DNA from: JBBIPA01 sp963820495
GTDB taxonomy: Bacteria; Chloroflexota; Dehalococcoidia; GIF9; UBA5629
Reading direction: 5' to 3'
NCBI GenBank assembly: GCA_963820495.1
Contig: CAWGAF010000002.1
Coordinates: 310,001 to 374,000 of the forward strand
DNA: 64,000 bases
Shown here: piece after piece, positions 8,482 through 17,639 of the stretch
Numbering within the stretch: the stretch's first letter is position 1
Layout: every line of letters begins with the position of its first letter
Translations under genes and position numbers: made by a program
Notes under the pieces: model-generated
Told to the model about the DNA's origin: nothing
Databases searched by the model: none
What the model saw: only the letters and a program-made list of their open reading frames with translations

Positions 8482-9426
8482 ATGGTTTTAGCTATGGAAT
8501 TTCAGCGTCCTGAGATCATACGCCCCCCAAGCGAGCACGCCAGTTATTTTCTTCCCATAACGTCGGGGTGTTCCAATAATAGCTGTACCTTCTGTAATTA
8601 CTGTGGTTCAAAGCTTCGGATTAGAGACGTTGACGAAGTTAAGAAGGAAATCGACGCTATGGCATTATATATTGGAAATGGCATTCGATTACAGACTTTT
8701 ATGGATACGGTTTATGCTGTGCTGCACAGTTGGGATGGGCGGAGGGTATTTCTTCAGGATGGAGATGCCCTGATTTATCCTTTCTTGGGGTTAAAGGAAA
8801 TCTTAGAGTATTTGAATGGTAAATTTCCCAACTTGGAGAGGGTTGGCAGTTATGCTACTCCGCAGGATATTCTGAGGCGGACTGTTGGTGAGTTGCGAGA
8901 TCTTAGAGAAAATAAACTGGGTATATTATATATGGGTGTAGAAAGCGGTGATGATGAGGTGTTGGCGAAGATATGTAAAGGGGTTAACCATGCCAAGATA
9001 GTTGAAGCAGGCCGTAAAGCTAAAGAGGCTGGCATTACTCTTTCGGCAACTGTGATCTTGGGCCTTGCTGGTGTGGAGGGAAGTGAAAAACATGCGCGAG
9101 AAACGGCAGGAATTCTAACTGAAATCGACCCGGATTATGTTGGGGCTTTGACCTTAATGTTGGTACCCGGGACACCGTTATATAAAAAACAAAATCAGGG
9201 TGAATTCACGCTTATTTCGCCCTTTGATTCTTTAAGAGAGCTAAAGATAATAGTAGATAATTCCCATTTTACCAATTGTTTTTTTAGCTCAATGCATGCT
9301 TCAAACTATTTGACCATTAGGGGAAGTCTACCCACCGATAAGTCTAGAATGTTGAGGCAATTAGAAGATGTCTTGGCTAGAAGAGACCCAGCAACGCTAC
9401 GCCCTGAATTTTTTAGGGGACTTTAG
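8482..9426 (+). CDS. Radical SAM protein, Elp3/HemN-like
   Basis: This 314-aa radical SAM enzyme has a Cx4Cx2C cluster motif, GCSNNSCTFC (C30, C35, C38). This spacing is seen in a well-known group of uncharacterised B12-independent members. Further signs are the SAM-binding segment LYMGVESGDDEVL, LSATVILGLAG, and the Elp3/MiaB-like barrel end PGTPLY. There is no additional Fe-S domain. An internal ATG four codons in (MEFQRPEI) is an alternative start, and neither has a strong ribosome site. It follows the DUF89 gene by 18 bases. Substrate unknown. Confidence 0.85.
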   Translation: MVLAMEFQRPEIIRPPSEHASYFLPITSGCSNNSCTFCNYCGSKLRIRDVDEVKKEIDAMALYIGNGIRLQTFMDTVYAVLHSWDGRRVFLQDGDALIYPFLGLKEILEYLNGKFPNLERVGSYATPQDILRRTVGELRDLRENKLGILYMGVESGDDEVLAKICKGVNHAKIVEAGRKAKEAGITLSATVILGLAGVEGSEKHARETAGILTEIDPDYVGALTLMLVPGTPLYKKQNQGEFTLISPFDSLRELKIIVDNSHFTNCFFSSMHASNYLTIRGSLPTDKSRMLRQLEDVLARRDPATLRPEFFRGL

Positions 9427-9475
9427 TATTTGGTGTAACCATTGCTGGTTTATCTGCTTCTAACAAGAGTCTGGT

Positions 9476-10171
9476 TTATATTTTCGCTATGATTTCAGCC
9501 AAATTCTGAATACGAGGGCAGTCATTTATTTCGGTGAACCAACCCTTTCGGTCGATGAGAATACCTTTCATTCCCACGCTGCGTGCCCCAACGATGTCTA
9601 AATCATATTGGTCACCAACATATATGCCCTCTTCTGGTTTTACCTTGGCTTTCTGAAGTGCTGCTTGGAATATCTGTGGCTGTGGCTTATCGACACCTAT
9701 CTCATGAGAAGTCACATAAAAGTCGAGGTAGGGATACAAGCCTAAATCTTTGAATGTTTTTTCCATGTCCTGACCGACGTTTGATATCAAACCCAGAATA
9801 AGTCCCCGTTCTTTCAGCAGTTTTAAGGTATCAGAGACATCAGCAAAAATCTTAAACTCCCATTTCATTTTCTGCATTTTTGAGAGTATTTCAGATGCTA
9901 ACTCCTGGCCGATTTCTACGCCAGCCCCTTTTAAGGCTTTGACAACATAATCGCACCAGAAGTCAAACTTCTGTTCTTGGGTTCTTTCGTCTATTGGTTG
10001 GCGCCTGTTTTCATCACGCCAGAATGCATCAGCGAGTGGAAGAGATTGAGAAATTGCCTTTTCTTCTACATAGATACTATGCTCTGCGCAGACATCGATA
10101 TATACCTGTTCTCGTGGTGGCTGATAATGGGCTAAGGTATTGAAGAAGTCGAAAAATATTGCTTTTATCAT
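9476..10171 (-). CDS. HAD-IA superfamily hydrolase
   Basis: This is a 231-aa haloacid-dehalogenase-like hydrolase. Motif I is FFDFFNTLAHY: nucleophile D8, with the usual second Asp (DxD) replaced by Phe, as is also the case in haloacid-dehalogenase-type members (DxY). Motif II is LGLISN, the Lys motif is GVDKPQPQIF and motif III is YVGDQYDLDIVGA. A helical cap of about 90 residues lies between motifs I and II, which places it in subfamily IA. Missing the DxD acid makes simple phosphatase activity less certain. The gene is convergent with the radical SAM gene and divergent from glycyl-tRNA synthetase. Confidence 0.85.
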   Translation of the reverse strand: MIKAIFFDFFNTLAHYQPPREQVYIDVCAEHSIYVEEKAISQSLPLADAFWRDENRRQPIDERTQEQKFDFWCDYVVKALKGAGVEIGQELASEILSKMQKMKWEFKIFADVSDTLKLLKERGLILGLISNVGQDMEKTFKDLGLYPYLDFYVTSHEIGVDKPQPQIFQAALQKAKVKPEEGIYVGDQYDLDIVGARSVGMKGILIDRKGWFTEINDCPRIQNLAEIIAKI

Positions 10172-10227
10172 CGCGGCTCAATATTATGGATAATAAATAT
10201 AAGTATATTAAATGTCAAATTATTTTT

Positions 10228-10255
10228 TTGACACTACTGAACAAAAGTTGATAAG
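10228..10255 (+). promoter_or_regulatory. Likely sigma-A promoter for glycyl-tRNA synthetase
   Basis: TTGACA at 10228-10233 is followed after 16 bases by GATAAG at 10250-10255. It lies 28 bases upstream of the GTG start. The -35 is consensus and the -10 is weaker. No T-box-like leader is visible. Confidence 0.45.
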
Positions 10256-10282
10256 CTTGGAAAGTTCAAAAGGAGGTTATTA

Positions 10283-11596
10283 GTGCCTGGCGAAGTAAGC
10301 AAAATAACTATGGAGAAGATAGTATCGCTGTGCAAGCGGCGGGGATTCATATTCCCCAGCAGCGAGATTTATGGTGGGTTGGAGAGTTGTTGGGATTACG
10401 GTCCACTTGGTGTGGAACTTAAGCGGAATGTAAAGGATGCCTGGTGGTGGGCAGTTGTTCAGGGAAGGGATGATGTTGTTGGCATTGATGCTAGTATAAT
10501 GATGCATCCTCAGGTGTGGGTAGCTAGTGGTCATGTAGAAGGTTTTTCTGACCCATTAGTTGATTGTAAAGGGTGTCGTATGAGATGGCGAGCTACTGAT
10601 TTGAATAGTGGCAATTGCCCTAGTTGTGGTGGTGAATTGACTGAGCCAAGGATGTTTAATCTGATGTTTAAGACATTTATGGGCCCTGTTGAGGATTCAG
10701 CCAGTGTTATTTATCTGCGACCGGAGACAGCCCAGGGTATTTTTGTAAACTTTGACAATGTTATGTCTACTTCCAGGAAGAGGTTACCTTTAGGTATTGC
10801 ACAAATAGGCAAATCATTCCGAAATGAAATTACCACTGGTAATTTCATATTCCGAACCAGGGAATTTGAGCAGATGGAGCTGGAATACTTTGTTAAGCCC
10901 GGCACTGATGAGGAGTGGTTTGATTACTGGGTTAATGAACGCTTCAACTGGTTTGTTAATTTAGGAATCAAAAAAGAAAACTTGCGTATTCGCCAGCACA
11001 GTAAAAATGAGCTAGCTCATTATGCTAAGAGTTGCTCCGATATTGAGTATCTTTTCCCTATGGGATGGTCTGAGATAGAAGGAATTGCCAACCGTGGTGA
11101 TTTTGACCTCGTTCAGCATGCTAAACACAGTGGCAAAAATTTGACCTATTTCGATGAGGAGACTGGTGAACGCTATACTCCATATGTAATAGAACCGTCA
11201 AGCGGTGTTGACCGTACAGTACTGACCGTCATCATAGATGCCTATGATGAGGAAACAGTTCGAAATGAAACTAGAACTATCCTGCACATTAAGCCAGAAC
11301 TGGCACCGATTAAGGTCGCTGTTTTACCATTGAGCAGAAATGAGAAGCTGGTACCTCTAGCCAAAGAAGTTTACAACGAGGTTCGTGGCCATTTCATGAC
11401 GCAGTACGATGACTCACAAAGCATAGGACGTCGTTACCGACGCCAGGATGAAACTGGTACTCCTTACTGTGTTACTATTGATTTTCAGTCGCTGGAGGAT
11501 AATCAAGCTACTATTCGTGAGCGCGATAGTATGACCCAAATCAGGATACCGATAAAGGAGTTAGTCAGCACTTTGCGGACAAAGCTATTACGGTAA
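10283..11596 (+). CDS. glyQS: Glycyl-tRNA synthetase, single-chain class II
   Basis: This enzyme charges tRNA-Gly with glycine. It is the eukaryote/archaea-like alpha2 type of 437 aa, not the split GlyQ/GlyS type. Class II motifs are visible: motif 2 GKSFRNEI and EFEQMELEYFV, and motif 3 PSSGVDRTVL. The glycine-specific start (LCKRRGFIFPSSEIYGG and WDYGPLG) and the anticodon-binding domain (about 340-437) follow the family order. A Cys cluster near residues 94-115 (CKGCRMRW, NCPSCGG) looks zinc-binding. The GTG start is set by an AAAGGAGG site 7 bases upstream. Confidence 0.95.
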   Translation: MPGEVSKITMEKIVSLCKRRGFIFPSSEIYGGLESCWDYGPLGVELKRNVKDAWWWAVVQGRDDVVGIDASIMMHPQVWVASGHVEGFSDPLVDCKGCRMRWRATDLNSGNCPSCGGELTEPRMFNLMFKTFMGPVEDSASVIYLRPETAQGIFVNFDNVMSTSRKRLPLGIAQIGKSFRNEITTGNFIFRTREFEQMELEYFVKPGTDEEWFDYWVNERFNWFVNLGIKKENLRIRQHSKNELAHYAKSCSDIEYLFPMGWSEIEGIANRGDFDLVQHAKHSGKNLTYFDEETGERYTPYVIEPSSGVDRTVLTVIIDAYDEETVRNETRTILHIKPELAPIKVAVLPLSRNEKLVPLAKEVYNEVRGHFMTQYDDSQSIGRRYRRQDETGTPYCVTIDFQSLEDNQATIRERDSMTQIRIPIKELVSTLRTKLLR

Positions 11597-11830
11597 GATT
11601 TTGTTATTTTATCTGCGTGCAGAGGCAAAACTAAGTGCTGGTATAGTTTATAATAATGGATTTAAGAAAAACTATTACTTTCTGCTCTTATATAGTGGCG
11701 TAAGATGGCATAAACGATATGTGACTCTTGTTCACTTCTATATCTTTAAAAAAGGATTTGAGATTTACAAAGCTTTCCAAGAAGCTTATCATGTCATTAT
11801 GTATACGGAAATTTGGAGTAATTTAGGCAG

Positions 11831-13951
11831 GTGACTGAGAAGAAGCTATCACGGCTTGGCGGTGGTATGAAAATAAAATTCGGCATCAGAAACAAAATTC
11901 TGATTTCATTTTTAGCTGTATCGCTTGTTGCAGTTGGTGTTATAAGCATTTTTGCGGTACGTAATATGGGTACAGTGGGAGAAACTGCAAGGCAAAATAG
12001 TATTAGCCTTGGACAAAGTGCTGTGGCTGAGAGTATTGCTGCGTTGGAAGATTCTGGTAGAAAAATAATACAGTTACGAGCAAATCTTGTTGCCAAGGAG
12101 GTGCAGATTTTTATCGAGCAGCACCCAGGGCTAAGTACCTCCCAACTGATAGAAAATGAACAATTGAAGAAAATCGCGGTACAAACTGTTGGTCAGACTG
12201 GTAGTACCATGGTATACGATAATAAGGGTGTTATCTATTTTCATGCCAACCCTGAGCTGGTCGGTGCCAAAATAGACCAACTGGCACAAGGTATACCCGA
12301 GTTCCTGTCTATTTTGGAAAGTGGCTTGGGAGGGGAATCCGCAGGTTATTATGATATGGAAGATGACTCAGGTAATATCAGGGCAAAGTATCTGTATAGT
12401 GTTCCTGTCGAAAAAACAGACCTTTTGGTAGCTGCCACTACCTATATTGATGAATTCTCTCGTCCTGCTGCGGAAACAGAAAGCAGGATAACTGCTACAG
12501 TCTTAGCCACTACACGTTACATTGAAAATCAAATGGATTTAGCCCAGTGGACTTTTATAATTATCATAATTTGTATGATTGCTATTATATCTACTTTGTC
12601 CTCATTTATAGCAAGGACAATCACTGAACCAATAGTGGCATTGACCAGAGGCTCTGAAATAATAGCTAAAGGCGATTTGAACTATAAGATTAAAGTTAAA
12701 ACTAGTGATGAGATCGCGAAACTCGCTGAACAGTTTAATACTATGACCAGTGCTTTAAAGGAATCCTATTCCAACTTGGAGCAAAAGGTTGAAGAGCGAA
12801 CCAAGCAAGAGCGACAGCGAGCAGAGCAATTGCGTACTATAAATGAGATCAGTCGTAAAATCAGTTCAATCATCAATCTTAACGAGTTACTCCCTTATGT
12901 AGCTAATTTGCTTCGAGAGTCCTTTAATTATCATAATGTCAATATCTTTCTCTTCGAGCCAAGCTCTGGCAGCCTCATCCTTAAAGCAATTTGTCTTAGT
13001 GGTTACAAGGGCGTCATACCATTGGAGGTGCCGCTAGAGATGGGTGAAGAGGGTATAGTTGCTTGGGTAGCGCAGACTGGTGAGCCACTTTTAGTCAATG
13101 ATGTCAGTAATGAGCCCCGATACCATTTTATTGAAGAACTAAGTGGCACCAAGTCTGAGCTAGCTGTTGCTATAATGCTCGGGGATAAAATTCTGGGCGT
13201 ATTGGACATCGAGAGTAACGAGGTTGATGCTTTTAGTGAATCTGACTTATTCACAGCTCAGACGCTGGCTGATCAATTGGCAGTGGCAATTGAGAACGCT
13301 CGTCTATATCAAGAGACTGGTCAGATGGCAGTGATGGAAGAGCGAAACCGCATGGCTAGGGAGATACACGACACTCTGGCACAGGGATTCACCGGCATTA
13401 TTTTGCAACTTGAGGCTGCAGAGCAGGCATTGGATGGGGATACCTCAGAGACATTGAAGCATCTAAATAAAGCTCGAAACTTGGCTCGTGGCAGCTTGAA
13501 TGAGGCGAGGCGCTCGGTATGGAATCTGCGCCCTGAACCCCTGGAGCGTCTATCTTTAGTCGAAGCCCTCAGGCAAGAAGTAGCCAGGTTTGCCCAGAGC
13601 AGTGATATCAAAGCTCGTTTTGAGGTTTCTGAGAGTACCCGCGATCTGTCGCTTGATGTGGAGACTGCTCTTCTGCGTATTTGTCAGGAGTCGCTGGCTA
13701 ATATTAAAAAGCATGCTGGAGCCAATGAAGTGAAGGTGGACTTGGCTTTTGATAAATCAAATGTAACCTTGACTATCAGAGATAATGGAGTTGGGTTTAA
13801 GACAGATGAGACGGCTGGCAGTGATGAAAAAAATCGTGGCTTTGGGTTAGTAAGTATGCAGGAACGTGCTCATAACCTTGGTGGGACATTTGAAGTACAG
13901 AGCGAGGAAGATAAAGGAACTCAGGTAAGTATTACCGTTCCTGTAATGTAG
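11831..13951 (+). CDS. Membrane sensor histidine kinase, Cache-HAMP-GAF-HisKA_3
   Basis: This is a 706-aa NarL/DesK-type sensor kinase. The order is TM1 (about 19-43), an extracytoplasmic Cache-like sensor (about 60-235), TM2 (about 242-263), HAMP (265-315), a coiled linker, a GAF domain (about 345-495), a HisKA_3 dimerisation domain with phospho-acceptor His513 in REIHDTLAQG, and an HATPase_c domain ending at the C-terminus (LRICQESLANIKKHA, DNGVGF, GFGLVSMQERA). The GTG start is weakly supported, and an ATG 12 codons in (MKIKFGIR) begins nearer TM1. The cognate regulator gene lies 8 bases downstream. The signal sensed is unknown. Confidence 0.9.
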   Translation: MTEKKLSRLGGGMKIKFGIRNKILISFLAVSLVAVGVISIFAVRNMGTVGETARQNSISLGQSAVAESIAALEDSGRKIIQLRANLVAKEVQIFIEQHPGLSTSQLIENEQLKKIAVQTVGQTGSTMVYDNKGVIYFHANPELVGAKIDQLAQGIPEFLSILESGLGGESAGYYDMEDDSGNIRAKYLYSVPVEKTDLLVAATTYIDEFSRPAAETESRITATVLATTRYIENQMDLAQWTFIIIIICMIAIISTLSSFIARTITEPIVALTRGSEIIAKGDLNYKIKVKTSDEIAKLAEQFNTMTSALKESYSNLEQKVEERTKQERQRAEQLRTINEISRKISSIINLNELLPYVANLLRESFNYHNVNIFLFEPSSGSLILKAICLSGYKGVIPLEVPLEMGEEGIVAWVAQTGEPLLVNDVSNEPRYHFIEELSGTKSELAVAIMLGDKILGVLDIESNEVDAFSESDLFTAQTLADQLAVAIENARLYQETGQMAVMEERNRMAREIHDTLAQGFTGIILQLEAAEQALDGDTSETLKHLNKARNLARGSLNEARRSVWNLRPEPLERLSLVEALRQEVARFAQSSDIKARFEVSESTRDLSLDVETALLRICQESLANIKKHAGANEVKVDLAFDKSNVTLTIRDNGVGFKTDETAGSDEKNRGFGLVSMQERAHNLGGTFEVQSEEDKGTQVSITVPVM

Positions 13952-13959
13952 GGGGCAAT

Positions 13960-14607
13960 ATGGCAGAACCAATAAACATTTTAATTGCTGATGACCATCC
14001 GGTAGTTAGGGAAGGTCTGATTACTATGATTAAGAGGGAGCCTGGTTTTAAAGTAGTTGGTGAAGCTGCTAATGGTGTTGAAGCGTTGAGTAAAGCCAAA
14101 GAACTTAAACCAGATGTAGTGCTTATGGACCTCCGAATGCCTGAGATGGATGGCGTTGAGGCAATACGTCAAATATCCTCAGCTGAACCAAATATAAAAT
14201 TCATAATCTTGACTACCTACAGCGACGATGAATATATTTTCAAAGGCATTGAAGTTGGTGCCAGAGCATATCTCCTTAAAGATGCTCCCCGGGCTGAGTT
14301 ATTCAAAGCTATACGAGCTGTTTATCGCGGCGAGTCTCTTATTCAACCGGTGGTGGCATCTAGAGTACTTGACCGTTTTGCCGAGCTTTCCCGTCAGTCA
14401 CAGGCTCCAGAGATACTTTCCGAACGTGAAATTGAAGTGTTAAGGCTAATGGCCAAAGGTGACGCTAATAAGGAGATTGCGGCTCAGCTACATATTACCG
14501 ACAGCACTGTGAAAACACATATAAGCAGTATCTTCCAAAAACTGAATGCCAAAGATCGCACCGAAGCAGCTATGATAGCTATTAGGCGAGGCATAATTAA
14601 GATTTAA
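13960..14607 (+). CDS. NarL/LuxR-type response regulator
   Basis: This is a 215-aa DNA-binding response regulator. The receiver domain (1-120) has the acidic pair DD at 11-12, phospho-acceptor Asp57 in VVLMDLRMPEMDG, and conserved Thr and Lys (LTTYSDD, YLLKDA). The LuxR-type helix-turn-helix (about 150-210) reads LSEREIEVLRLMAKGDANKEI and DSTVKTHISSIFQKL. It follows its kinase gene by 8 bases with a GGGGG ribosome site, so the pair is one operon. Target genes are not identifiable. Confidence 0.94.
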   Translation: MAEPINILIADDHPVVREGLITMIKREPGFKVVGEAANGVEALSKAKELKPDVVLMDLRMPEMDGVEAIRQISSAEPNIKFIILTTYSDDEYIFKGIEVGARAYLLKDAPRAELFKAIRAVYRGESLIQPVVASRVLDRFAELSRQSQAPEILSEREIEVLRLMAKGDANKEIAAQLHITDSTVKTHISSIFQKLNAKDRTEAAMIAIRRGIIKI

Positions 14608-14635
14608 TCATACTAAAGTATGACCTGCAGCATCG

Positions 14636-14668
14636 GTAAAAAGGTTGATTTGAAGTCACCTTTTTTAC
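14636..14668 (+). terminator. Terminator after the two-component operon
   Basis: GTAAAAAGGT pairs with ACCTTTTTTAC around a 12-base loop. The T-run is part of the 3' arm. It lies about 28 bases after the regulator stop, separating it from the lone receiver gene downstream. Confidence 0.6.
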
Positions 14669-14841
14669 TGAGGTAAAACCGACCAATTTCCTGATGAACT
14701 TTGTAGAATTACAGGGTAGACTAAAGTTGGGTAGTAAGATATGATTTGGCATGATCTTGCCAGTGGATTAACCGACAATATAGAGTATTCTAAGTGACCA
14801 CTGCCATATCCAACCAAATAATATTTAGGAAAGGGAGTGTG

Positions 14842-15237
14842 ATGGACAAGATAAGAGTGCTCATAGTAGATGACAACGAAGTAGTGAGGGAAGGCTTGGA
14901 GTCCCTTCTTGCTCCCCATGATGATATTGAAATTGTAGGGAAAGCTGTTGATGGTCTGGATGGGGTAGTGAAAGCAGTGGAAACGGAACCTGATGTCATC
15001 TTGATGGATGCTCAAATGCCGCGTGCGGATGGCGCTGAGGCTACTCGGCAAATTAAAGCGAAAATCCCTGAGGTTAAGGTCCTTTTTCTGACAGTATATG
15101 GCGATTATGCTGGAGATGCACTCGCTGCTGGAGCCAGTTGGTATTTGACCAAAGATTGCCGCCGACAGGATTTATTGGAAGCTATCAGAAGTCTGGCACA
15201 GAGCAAGAGAGCGAAGGCAAGAAGGCAAATCGGCTGA
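14842..15237 (+). CDS. Stand-alone response-regulator receiver domain
   Basis: This 131-aa protein consists only of a CheY-like receiver: acidic residues in LIVDDNE, phospho-acceptor Asp56 in VILMDAQMPRADG, Thr in FLTVYGD and Lys in YLTKD. There is no DNA-binding domain, and the C-terminus ends in a basic tail (SKRAKARRQIG). The frame is open further upstream. I chose the ATG preceded by GGAAAGGG, about 7 bases away, because the receiver fold begins there. It may act as a phosphate sink or protein-protein switch for the neighbouring kinase, but this is inferred only from proximity. Confidence 0.85.
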   Translation: MDKIRVLIVDDNEVVREGLESLLAPHDDIEIVGKAVDGLDGVVKAVETEPDVILMDAQMPRADGAEATRQIKAKIPEVKVLFLTVYGDYAGDALAAGASWYLTKDCRRQDLLEAIRSLAQSKRAKARRQIG

Positions 15238-15335
15238 ATAGCCAGCTTAGATCACTCGTTTCATGTATTAATACGCAAACTACTCTATAACCCGTAAGTT
15301 ATTCCAGCAGCCCTTTGGTTTTGTAATTAGCCTAA

Positions 15336-17036
15336 TTATTTGATTAGCTTAAATGTCAGTACATCCACTATTCCCAGATCGCTTAATCTAAGCTCAGGTA
15401 TTACTGGTAAGGCGATGAAAGACAGAAGAGAAAATGGGGCTGGAGGGAGTTTTCCTAGCCTAGCCGCAGCTTTTTCTATATTATCAAATTCGTTCACAAC
15501 CACTTTCAAAGGCTCTGGTGATAGTAGTCCAGCGATAGGAAGAGGTAATGATGCCAAAATTCTGCCATCAGCGCAAACAACTAATCCGCCATGTAATTTT
15601 TCTACCTCTTTGATTGCAGTGAAGATGTCTGAGTCATTGGTTCCAACTGACACAATATTGTGAGAGTCATGGGCTACAGATGAAGCCAGGGCTCCTCTTT
15701 CCAGCTTGAAACCTTTTACCATTCCCAATCCTATATTACCTGTAGCTTTGTGCCTTTCTACAACCACCAGCTTTAAAACGTCTTCTTCAATATCGGTTAC
15801 AATGGCTCCATGCTGAGTTTTAACCTTAGCTATACTTTTCTTGGTGATTATTTGACCGGTGACTATTTCAATTACCGGGAAATTCTCACTACTTGCACGC
15901 AGTTTTAGTGAATCGATACTGAAGGGCTTGACATGCATGGTACCAGAAAGTTCACTACCTGTAGTTTTTGGTATAGGCATTAAATTGTTACCTTGTTTGG
16001 CTACCATTTGTCCTTTGTAGAAAACCATGTCTATTTCCAGATTTTGGAGGTCGGTGATGGTAATAAGGTTAGCTATATAGCCGGGAGCGATTCCTCCTCG
16101 GTCATATAGCCTGAAGTACTCAGCAGAGTTAATGGTTGCCAGTTGCAGGGCCTTTACAGGTTCAAGCCCTATTTTTATTGCTTTTCTGACCACGGCATCG
16201 ATATCGCCTTCATATAGCAAATCGGAGCAGCTACGATCGTCCACAACAAATAGGCATCTCTTATACGTATGGTCGTTGACCAGAGGCAAAAGCTCATCGA
16301 GGTTTTTTTCTGAAGAACCTTCGCGTATCATAATATACATTCCTCGCCTTAGTTTTTCTTTAGCTTCCTCGAGAACAGTAGACTCGTGGTCAGACCGTAT
16401 ACCAGCAGCTATATAAGCGTTGAGCTGCCTGCCATGAACTCCCGGCGCATGTCCATCGATGACTCTGCTATGAGCAGCCAGTATCTTATCTAAAACCTGT
16501 TCTACGCCGTTAATAACACTGGGAAAGTTCATCATCTCGCCAAGACCGATAACGTTTTGCCATTTCAGGGCTTTTTTAATACCGTTATCAGTGATTTCGG
16601 CGCCGCTTGTTTCCATATGTGTGGCTGGAACACAGGATGGTACCATGAAAAACATATCCAAAGGTAGGCTTTTTGCCCAATTTATGACAAACTTCATGCC
16701 ATCAAGCCCAGCGACATTGGTGATTTCATGCAAGTCGGTGATAATAGATGTTGTACCTCTGGGAACTACTGCCTGAGCGTACTGGGCAGGGTGAAGCATG
16801 GAGCTTTCGATATGGGTATGTCCGTTAATCAGTCCGGGGGCGAGGTAACTTCCCTTTAAGTCAATTATCTGTTTAGCCGCACTGTAATCGCCTATGCCAG
16901 CAATTCTATCTCCGTAAATAGCCACATTACCTTCTTCTATATCTCCAGCAAAGGTATTGATTATCCGAGCATTTTTGAGCAGTAAATCGGCTGGCGCATT
17001 ACCACGGGCAACTGAAATCAGTTCGGCTAAACTCAT
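15336..17036 (-). CDS. ade: Adenine deaminase
   Basis: This enzyme converts adenine to hypoxanthine in purine salvage. The protein is 566 aa, the usual length for bacterial Ade of the amidohydrolase superfamily. The metal site motif NGHTHIESSML is at 71-81 (His73 and His75), with further ligands in DGHAPGV and SDHESTV and the Asp in VVDDRS. The C-terminal domain characteristic of adenine deaminase follows (KVQHGAIV-like segment, VVVADG-like and PLPIAGLLS). The hypoxanthine phosphoribosyltransferase gene is 18 bases upstream on the same strand, so adenine can be converted to IMP by the two products. Confidence 0.93.
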   Translation of the reverse strand: MSLAELISVARGNAPADLLLKNARIINTFAGDIEEGNVAIYGDRIAGIGDYSAAKQIIDLKGSYLAPGLINGHTHIESSMLHPAQYAQAVVPRGTTSIITDLHEITNVAGLDGMKFVINWAKSLPLDMFFMVPSCVPATHMETSGAEITDNGIKKALKWQNVIGLGEMMNFPSVINGVEQVLDKILAAHSRVIDGHAPGVHGRQLNAYIAAGIRSDHESTVLEEAKEKLRRGMYIMIREGSSEKNLDELLPLVNDHTYKRCLFVVDDRSCSDLLYEGDIDAVVRKAIKIGLEPVKALQLATINSAEYFRLYDRGGIAPGYIANLITITDLQNLEIDMVFYKGQMVAKQGNNLMPIPKTTGSELSGTMHVKPFSIDSLKLRASSENFPVIEIVTGQIITKKSIAKVKTQHGAIVTDIEEDVLKLVVVERHKATGNIGLGMVKGFKLERGALASSVAHDSHNIVSVGTNDSDIFTAIKEVEKLHGGLVVCADGRILASLPLPIAGLLSPEPLKVVVNEFDNIEKAAARLGKLPPAPFSLLSFIALPVIPELRLSDLGIVDVLTFKLIK

Positions 17037-17054
17037 GACCTTATTTTCTCCTCA

Positions 17055-17573
17055 TTAATCTAGGCAGCATATGTCCGGTAAATAACGAAATTTCTCATCC
17101 CAGTCAATACCGTAGCCTACGACAAACTTATCAGGCACAGTAAAACCGAGGTAATCTATGGGTACCGGAACCTTGCGACGTGAAGGTTTATCGGCCAGGG
17201 CACAAAGCTTCAATGACGCGGGTTTTTTCTTGCGCAGGTAATCTAGTAGTGAAGAAAGAGTCAAACCAGTATCAACGATGTCTTCAACTACGATTAAGTC
17301 TCTGCCTTTTATCGGCGTATTCAGCCCCTGCACCATTTTTACTTTACCTGAGGTTGCCTTTTGGGAACCATAGCTGGATAGTTTAACAAAGTCGACTTCC
17401 AGAGGCATATTCAATTGTCGAATCAGGTCAGCCATGAAAACGAAGGAACCTTTGAGAATGCAGATAAGCAGCGGATGCTTGTCTTTGTAGTCTTTTTTTA
17501 TTTCACTGGCGAGCCTGGCTATGGTCTGCTTGACTTCTTGTTGTGTAAATAGAATGCTGGGTTGTTTAGCCAC
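17055..17573 (-). CDS. hpt: Hypoxanthine(-guanine) phosphoribosyltransferase
   Basis: This 172-aa type I phosphoribosyltransferase makes IMP (and GMP) from hypoxanthine (or guanine) and PRPP. The PRPP motif VVEDIVDTGLTL is near residues 95-106. The N-terminal flexible-loop motif KLSSYGS and the C-terminal YLGFTVPDKFVVGYGIDWDEKFR are typical of Hpt. It is directly upstream of adenine deaminase in the same operon. Confidence 0.95.
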   Translation of the reverse strand: MAKQPSILFTQQEVKQTIARLASEIKKDYKDKHPLLICILKGSFVFMADLIRQLNMPLEVDFVKLSSYGSQKATSGKVKMVQGLNTPIKGRDLIVVEDIVDTGLTLSSLLDYLRKKKPASLKLCALADKPSRRKVPVPIDYLGFTVPDKFVVGYGIDWDEKFRYLPDICCLD

Positions 17574-17639
17574 CAGATGATTATAAATGTTGGCTGGTTC
17601 TTTTGTCTATGGTAGAACTGCGCGTTGTAGTTAGCGTGG

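Noticed and set aside
10172..10282. T-box leader for glycyl-tRNA synthetase
   Set aside because: The region is only 111 bases, with no T-box sequence or stem I.
11601..11834. 77-residue open frame between glyQS and the histidine kinase
   Set aside because: TTG start, no ribosome site, AT-driven composition, and it runs into the kinase gene. Probably chance.
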